Shown: one piece after another, positions 59,439-64,000 of the stretch | How positions within the stretch are numbered: the first letter of the stretch is position 1 | Layout of the letters: each line of letters opens with the position of its first letter | NCBI GenBank assembly: GCA_016214145.1 | Contig: JACRPA010000009.1 | Location: forward strand, 1-64,000 | Direction: 5' to 3' | DNA: 64,000 nucleotides | Source: Rhodocyclales bacterium | GTDB lineage: Bacteria; Pseudomonadota; Gammaproteobacteria; Burkholderiales; Rhodocyclaceae | Position numbers and translations under genes: made by a program | The notes under the pieces: generated by a model | The model's database searches: none | What the model saw: only the letters and a program-made list of their open reading frames with translations | What the model was told of the DNA's origin: nothing

Positions 59439-59541
59439 GCCGTATCAGCCGTATCATAAGCAAGGCCCGGAAAAAGTATGATGGGCTTGCCCGGCATTTC
59501 GTGACTTTTTTCACGCTTTCCTAGGTAAAATTTCACTCACT

Positions 59542-60873
59542 TTGAGCCGCATCGCCCCTCTTCCGGAAATTCCGCTGGATCGCAGCCTGACCGAGTTGCG
59601 CGCGTTGCACGCCCTCGCCGAAACGATCAACCTCAGCAGCTCGCTCGAGTCGGTCTACCCCGAAACCCTGCAGGCATTGCGCTGGGCCTGCCATGCCGAC
59701 CGCGCCGTCGTCCTCCTCTTCGACGCGCGGAACGCCATGCGTTTCGTCGCCTCGGACGGACTCTCCGAGCGCTACTGCGCCGCCGTGGAAGGCCATTCGC
59801 CCTGGGCGGCCAACGAGGAAAACGCCCAACCCATCCTGGTGGCCGATCCCGCGCGGGAACCCTCCCTCGCCGCGCTGCTGCCCGAACTGCACCGCGAAGG
59901 CATCGCTTCGCTCGCCTTCATTCCCATCGCGCACCAGGGACGGCTGCTCGGCAACTTCATGCTGTATTTCAACCAGCCGCACGAAATGACCGCGGCGGAA
60001 ACCCGCCTTGCCCTGACCGTCGCCGAACACCTGGCGCTGGCCGTGTCGCGCCAGCGCGCCATCGAGGAAATCCACCACCTGAACGCCCATCTGGAGGAGC
60101 GCGTGCAGCGCCGCACGCAGCAGCTCGAGGACGCCAACCGGGAAATGGAGGCGTTCTGCTATTCCGTCTCGCACGACCTGCGCGCGCCGCTGCGCGCCCT
60201 GGACGGTTTCGCCCGCATCCTCCTGGAAGACGCGGCCTCGGTGCTCGACGACACCGACAAGGGCCATCTGCAACGCATCATCGATGCCAGCGGGCGCATG
60301 GGCGGTCTCATGGACGACCTGCTCAGGCTGTCCCGCATCGGGCGCGCCGGCATGCGCCTGGCCGCCGTCGACCTGGGCGGCATCGCCGGCGGGATCGTGG
60401 AGCGCCTGCGCGGCGCGGACCCGTCGCGGCGCGCCGTCAGCCGGATCGGCGCCGGCCTGTCGATCCAGGCCGATGCCGGACTGATGCGCATCGCCCTGGA
60501 GAACCTGATCGGGAACGCCTGGAAATACACCGGCCGGAATGCCGATGCGGAGATCGAATTCGGCAAGCGGGAGGAGGATGGCAGGACGGCCTACTTCGTG
60601 CGCGACAACGGCGCCGGCTTCGACATGCGCTACGCCGGCAAGCTGTTCTCGCCCTTCCAGCGCGTGCATTCGCCCAGCGAATTCGAGGGCAACGGCATCG
60701 GCCTGGCCATCGTGCAGCGCATCGTGCAGCGGCACGGCGGCCGCATCTGGGCCGAGTCCGCGCCCGGCTGCGGCTCGACCTTCTGGTTTACGCTTTGGGA
60801 GGACGGAATCCCGGCGGAGCTGCTGCAGGCGGCGGCGCCGGTTTCTTCTCGTCCTTCTTTTCCACCAGCTTGA
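59542..60873 (+). CDS. Cytoplasmic GAF-domain sensor histidine kinase
   Basis: The 443-residue kinase has a GAF domain (about 20-175: LHALAETINLSSSLESVYPETLQALRWAC), a coiled-coil linker (about 178-205), HisKA with YSVSHDLRAPLRALDGF, and a HATPase with LENLIGNAWKYT, DNGAGFDM and GIGLAIVQRIVQRHGGRIWAE. There is no membrane span. Its catalytic core closely resembles that of the PAS kinase at 27262. The start is TTG 59542; no ATG lies near the conserved N-terminus. The last 86 bp overlap the 3' end of the PP2C gene on the other strand. No response regulator is adjacent. Confidence 0.93.
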   Translation: MSRIAPLPEIPLDRSLTELRALHALAETINLSSSLESVYPETLQALRWACHADRAVVLLFDARNAMRFVASDGLSERYCAAVEGHSPWAANEENAQPILVADPAREPSLAALLPELHREGIASLAFIPIAHQGRLLGNFMLYFNQPHEMTAAETRLALTVAEHLALAVSRQRAIEEIHHLNAHLEERVQRRTQQLEDANREMEAFCYSVSHDLRAPLRALDGFARILLEDAASVLDDTDKGHLQRIIDASGRMGGLMDDLLRLSRIGRAGMRLAAVDLGGIAGGIVERLRGADPSRRAVSRIGAGLSIQADAGLMRIALENLIGNAWKYTGRNADAEIEFGKREEDGRTAYFVRDNGAGFDMRYAGKLFSPFQRVHSPSEFEGNGIGLAIVQRIVQRHGGRIWAESAPGCGSTFWFTLWEDGIPAELLQAAAPVSSRPSFPPA

Positions 60874-61600
60874 CGATCGCCAGCGAGCAGTTGTCGCCGT
60901 GGCCGTTGGCCCGGTCGCGCGCGCGCTGGATGAGGATTTCCGCCGCCGCCCGGGGCGGGTGGGCGGACAGCACGCCGCCCAGCTCGGCGTCCGAGAAGTA
61001 GGCCCACAGGCCGTCCGAACAGAGCAGGAAGATGTCGCCGTCGGCCAGCGGCGTGGCGCCGCCGTGGTCGATCGTCGGCTCGCGCTCCGAGCCCAGGCAG
61101 CCGAGCAGGACGTTTTTCTGCGGGTGCTGCTCGGCCTGCTCCGGCGTGAGGAAGCCCTGCCGCACCATCTCGTTCACGTAGGAATGATCCGAACTGCGGC
61201 TGACCAGCTTGTCGCCGCGGAAGTGGTAGATGCGCGAGTCGCCGCAATGCGCCCAGTCGACGCGGCCGGCCTGGAACAGCAGCACACAGGCCGTGGTGTG
61301 CGGGTCCTGCTCGCTGGTGAAGCGCGTCAGCTTGACGACGACGTGGGACTCTTCGATGATCGAACTCAGCAGGGTCTCGGGAGACTCGTCGGCCGGCGCG
61401 AAGGCCTCGAAATTCTGCCGCGCCTTGAGCACCACCTGCTCGGCGGCCATGGCGCCGCCGGTATGGCCGCCCATGCCGTCGGCCAGCACGGCCATGAGCA
61501 GCCCGCGCCGGGTCGGGTGGGGAAACAATGCGACGCGATCCTGCTGCTCCTTGCGGTCGCCGATGTGCTGGGCGGCGCAGGTTTCTACGCTGAGTGCCAT
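60788..61600 (-). CDS. PP2C-family serine/threonine phosphatase
   Basis: This 270-residue PPM/PP2C phosphatase has the metal motifs DRKEQQDR, VLADGMGGHTGG, HCGDSRIYHFRGDKL, LLCSDGLW and GHGDNCSLAIVKL. The end is a Lys/Pro/Ala-rich tail (EKKDEKKPAPPPAAAPPGF) encoded in the region that overlaps the GAF kinase gene tail to tail by 86 bp. It is similar to Stp/PrpC-type enzymes; no Hanks-type kinase or FHA protein is in the window. Possible targets include a protein kinase encoded elsewhere. Confidence 0.94.
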   Translation of the reverse strand: MALSVETCAAQHIGDRKEQQDRVALFPHPTRRGLLMAVLADGMGGHTGGAMAAEQVVLKARQNFEAFAPADESPETLLSSIIEESHVVVKLTRFTSEQDPHTTACVLLFQAGRVDWAHCGDSRIYHFRGDKLVSRSSDHSYVNEMVRQGFLTPEQAEQHPQKNVLLGCLGSEREPTIDHGGATPLADGDIFLLCSDGLWAYFSDAELGGVLSAHPPRAAAEILIQRARDRANGHGDNCSLAIVKLVEKKDEKKPAPPPAAAPPGFRPPKA

Positions 61601-61681
61601 GGGTTTTTATCTTCAAGAATCGTTCGGTTTGACTTTATCATGCAATCGGCGCTGCCGCGCAATCGATGCCAGGAGACATGC

Positions 61682-62119
61682 ATGCTTTATCCGCTCAGGG
61701 GGTTCAACCAGGTCAAGGTCGGCGAACGCTTCGAAAGCGCCATGACCATGACGGAAACCCACATCGTCATGGGCGCCGGCCTGTTCGGCGATTTCAACCG
61801 GCTGCATGTCGACGAGCCCTTCGCCAGGGAATCGCGCCATGGCGGCCGCATCGCCCACGGCTACCTGACCAGCTCGCTGATCGCCGCCTCCTACGGCATG
61901 GTCTTCCACGGCACGGCGATCGCCTATCTGGAACATGCCTGCAAGTTCCTCAAGCCGGTGCGCGCCGGCGACACGCTGACGACGACGTGGGAGATCACCG
62001 CCCTGGAAGCCAAGCCGAAGCACGACGGCGGCATCGTCGCGATGAAGGCCTCGTGCCGCAACCAGAACGGCGAGGTGGTAGCCGAGGCGACCGGGACGAT
62101 GCTGGTAAAGAACGCCTGA
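61682..62119 (+). CDS. MaoC-like (R)-hydratase/dehydratase domain protein
   Basis: This 145-residue hot-dog protein has the hydratase-2 arrangement GLFGDFNRLHVDEPFARESRHGGRIAHGYLTSSLIA, with Asp-x(4)-His at DFNRLHVD and the following Gly-rich IAHGYL. Such enzymes hydrate enoyl-CoA or act on similar thioesters. CAGGAGA lies upstream of the ATG at 61682. It precedes, on the opposite strand, an acyl-CoA synthetase, separated by a hairpin repeat; a link through acyl-CoA metabolism is possible but not shown. Confidence 0.9.
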   Translation: MLYPLRGFNQVKVGERFESAMTMTETHIVMGAGLFGDFNRLHVDEPFARESRHGGRIAHGYLTSSLIAASYGMVFHGTAIAYLEHACKFLKPVRAGDTLTTTWEITALEAKPKHDGGIVAMKASCRNQNGEVVAEATGTMLVKNA

Positions 62120-62131
62120 ATTGCGCTCCCG

Positions 62132-62188
62132 GTAGGTCGGCCTTCAGGCCGACTTTGGCCGCTGCTGTCGGCCTGAAGGCCGACCTGC
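62132..62188. repeat. Inverted repeat pair, GTCGGCCTTCAGGCCGAC family
   Basis: Facing hairpin units of the GGCC form lie between the convergent MaoC-like and acyl-CoA synthetase genes. They probably end both transcripts. Confidence 0.85.
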
Positions 62189-62195
62189 AGCCTCG

Positions 62196-63863
62196 TCAGG
62201 CACGCTTGAGTTTCTCTTCTTCCCGCAGCCGCAGCACGCGCCGCTGCACCTTGCCGGTGGTGGTCATCGGCAGGCTGTCGATGAATTCGATGGCCTTCGG
62301 GTATTCGTAGGGCGCCAGATACTGCCGCACATGGGCCTGCAGCTCGGCTTCCAGTTCGCCCGAAGGCTGCCGGCCCGGCTGCAGCACGATGAAGGCCTTG
62401 ACGATGGTGCCGCGCGTCTCGTCGGGCGCGCCGATCACGGCGGCATTGGCCACCGCCGCATGCCTGACCAGGCAGTTCTCGATCTCGGACGGGCCGATGC
62501 GGTAGCCGGCGCTCTTGAACATGTCGTCGGCGCGGCCCTGGTACCAGAGGTAGCCGTCCTCGTCCATCTTCGCCAGGTCGCCGGTGCGGCCCCAGGCTTC
62601 TTCTCCCGCACCGATGAATTTCTCGGCGGTCGCCGCCGGATTCTTCCAGTATTCGAGCAGGAACACCGGATCGAGTTCGCCGTTGCAGGCGCGCTGCACG
62701 CAGACCTCGCCCACCTCGCCCGGCGGCAGCACCTTTCCCGCATCGTCGACCACCGCCACGCGGTGGCCGGGATAGGGCCGCCCCATGGCGCCGGGCTTCG
62801 GCGCATAGGCCGCCGCGCAGCCGCCGACGACGTAATTGATCTCGGTCTGGCCGAAGATCTCGTTGATGGTGACGCCGAGCTGCTCCTGCGCCCAGCGGAA
62901 CACCGTCTCGCCCACCGCCTCGCCGCCGCTCATGATGGTGCGGAGGTTGATGTCGAAGCGCGCCTTCGGCTCGGGCACCGACTTCATCATCATCTTCAGC
63001 GCGGTGGGGAACAGGAAGGCGTTCCTCACGCCGTACTTCTCGATCAGCCAGAAGGCCTTCTCCGGATCGAAGCGGCCGCGGTAGCCGAGGATCGGCATGC
63101 CGTAGTTCCAGGTCGGCAGCAGCGCGTCGAACAGGCCGCCGGTCCACGCCCAGTCGGCCGGCGACCAGAACATGTCGTTCTTCTGCGGGAAGAAATCGTG
63201 CGAGCAGGAGAAACCGGAAAGATTGCCGAGCAGGGTGCGCTGCGCCATCAGCGCGCCCTTCGGATTTCCCGTCGTGCCGCTGGTGTAGATGATCAGCGCC
63301 GGATCGTCGGCCGCGGTGTCCACGCACTGGAAGCGGCGCGAGGCGCGCGCCAGCAGCGCGTCCCAGTCGTGCACGCCCGTCTCCTTCGCGCCGACGCCGA
63401 TGATATGGCGCAGCTGCGGCAGCCTGTCCTTCACCGCCCACAGCTTGGGCAGGGTGGACTCGTCCACGATGGCGATGCAGGCCTCGGAATTCTCCAGCCG
63501 GTATTCCAGCGCATCGGGGCCGAAGAGATGCGACAGCGGCAGCGCGATGGCGTCCATCTGGTAGCAGGCGATGTGCGCGATGCCGGTCTCCGGCCGCTGC
63601 GGCAGGACGATGGCGACGCGGTCGCGCCGCTGCACGCCGAGCGCATGCAGGGCGTTCGACAGGCGGTTGGCCTGCATCTGGATGTCCCAGAAGGTCCACG
63701 CGGAGGTCGCTCCCGCCTCGTCCTCGTAGTAGAGGGCGAAGCGCGAGCGATCCTCCGCCCAGCGCCCGCAGCACTCGCGCGCCATGTTGTAGCGCGCCGG
63801 CGTGTTCCAGCGGAAGGTATCGAAGAGCGCGTCGTAGTTCTTTGCGGCGGCGTTCAGTTCCAT
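62196..63863 (-). CDS. AMP-forming acyl-CoA synthetase
   Basis: This 555-residue ligase (from ATG 63863) has LIIYTSGTTGNPKGALMAQR, EIFGQTEINYVVGGC, EEAWGRTGDLAKMDEDGYLWYQGRADDMFKSAGYRIGP and the catalytic-Lys region MTTTGKVQRRVLR. It is closest in style to acetyl/medium-chain acyl-CoA synthetases (YDALFDTFRWNTPARYNMARECC at the start). In-frame starts also exist at 63875 and 63899. 63899 lies inside a palindromic repeat and has no ribosome site, whereas 63863 has GGGAG 5 bases upstream. The substrate is probably a short- or medium-chain acid. Confidence 0.9.
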   Translation of the reverse strand: MELNAAAKNYDALFDTFRWNTPARYNMARECCGRWAEDRSRFALYYEDEAGATSAWTFWDIQMQANRLSNALHALGVQRRDRVAIVLPQRPETGIAHIACYQMDAIALPLSHLFGPDALEYRLENSEACIAIVDESTLPKLWAVKDRLPQLRHIIGVGAKETGVHDWDALLARASRRFQCVDTAADDPALIIYTSGTTGNPKGALMAQRTLLGNLSGFSCSHDFFPQKNDMFWSPADWAWTGGLFDALLPTWNYGMPILGYRGRFDPEKAFWLIEKYGVRNAFLFPTALKMMMKSVPEPKARFDINLRTIMSGGEAVGETVFRWAQEQLGVTINEIFGQTEINYVVGGCAAAYAPKPGAMGRPYPGHRVAVVDDAGKVLPPGEVGEVCVQRACNGELDPVFLLEYWKNPAATAEKFIGAGEEAWGRTGDLAKMDEDGYLWYQGRADDMFKSAGYRIGPSEIENCLVRHAAVANAAVIGAPDETRGTIVKAFIVLQPGRQPSGELEAELQAHVRQYLAPYEYPKAIEFIDSLPMTTTGKVQRRVLRLREEEKLKRA

Positions 63864-63893
63864 CCATGCTCCCATACGGTTCAGAAAAGCATC

Positions 63894-63969
63894 CGTCATT
63901 CCCGCGAAAGCGGGAATCCAGACATGTGCGTACGAAAGACACTGGATTCCCGCTTTCGCGGGAATGACG
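63894..63969. repeat. Perfect palindromic repeat pair, CATTCCCGCGAAAGCGGG family
   Basis: Two facing identical units (CGTCATTCCCGCGAAAGCGG and its reverse complement) are separated by about 20 bp. It lies between two minus-strand genes and contains the most upstream in-frame ATG of the acyl-CoA synthetase. Confidence 0.85.
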
Positions 63970-63972
63970 AAA

Positions 63973-64000
63973 TCACGCCCCCAGCGTCCGGTCGAGCAGT
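63973..64000 (-). CDS. Possible C-terminal end of a further gene, cut by the window edge
   Basis: On the minus strand the last bases read as eight codons ending LLDRTLGA and a TGA stop (63973-63975), placed just before the repeat. This would be the 3' end of the next upstream gene in the same direction. Too little is visible to name it. Confidence 0.3.

Overview
The window is about 64 kb of high-GC chromosome from a betaproteobacterium, most likely a denitrifying member of the Rhodocyclales or a close relative. This rests on a cytochrome cd1 nitrite reductase (nirS) under a perfect FNR-type box, a CoA-dependent 2-aminobenzoate (anthranilate) pathway of the kind described in Azoarcus and Thauera, an SHP/diheme/cytochrome b cluster, and many short palindromic intergenic repeats. 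There is no prophage, insertion sequence with a transposase, or CRISPR array. Gene content is mostly core chromosome with small accessory islands.

Layout: 1-2.0 kb, nirS and the start of a NapC/NirT tetraheme cytochrome gene, both on the minus strand. 2.2-2.4 kb, tRNA-Leu(CAA) with a broken partial copy beside it. 2.5-8.0 kb, queA-tgt-yajC-secD-secF (queuosine tRNA modification plus Sec export). 8.1-12.3 kb, DUF2322/purB, a YibF-like glutathione transferase, mnmA and nudJ. 12.4-16.6 kb, a KdpD-like kinase lacking the N-terminal sensor module, KdpE, and the potassium transporter Kup. 16.6-23 kb, ilvE, a small zinc protein, waaF, an NTF2-like protein, a YheT-like hydrolase, phosphomannomutase/phosphoglucomutase and an EAL-HDOD protein. 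23.1-27.2 kb, a tightly coupled minus-strand operon alaS-NTF2-Nudix-DUF4202. 27.3-30.2 kb, a large Cache-HAMP-PASx3 sensor kinase. 30.3-34.3 kb, a glycerol/glycerophosphodiester group (glpK, GDPD, UgpB-like binding protein). 34.4-37.2 kb, a CaiB/BaiF CoA-transferase and two tandem paralogous membrane proteins of an unrecognised family.

37.2-41.5 kb, a redox cluster on the minus strand: shp, diheme cytochrome c, cytochrome b, a QseB/QseC-type two-component system and a His-rich periplasmic protein. Matching CTTAA direct-repeat operators lie before the first and last genes. 41.7-48.1 kb, the 2-aminobenzoyl-CoA cluster: monooxygenase/reductase fusion, MarR regulator, CoA ligase, thioesterase, RidA and a formamidase-like hydrolase. 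48.2-51.5 kb, rhlE with a long leader, ferredoxin-NADP reductase and an FAH-family enzyme. 51.5-53.5 kb, a repeat-rich patch with three small proteins of unknown function. 53.7-58.2 kb, a HI0933-type flavoprotein and pntAB. 58.4-64 kb, corA, a GAF kinase overlapping a PP2C phosphatase tail to tail, a MaoC-like dehydratase and an acyl-CoA synthetase.

The most interesting signals are: (i) the tandem membrane proteins built from four copies of an FPPF...GFYF...VIN unit at identical spacing; (ii) a candidate two-operator regulon around the SHP cluster; (iii) an approximately 80-bp repeat that sits at start codons and supplies the Shine-Dalgarno sequence for tgt and ridA; (iv) a strongly over-represented ACTGACTTT word; (v) a shortened KdpD/KdpE pair next to kup instead of kdpFABC; and (vi) a RidA protein in a pathway whose product is an enamine.
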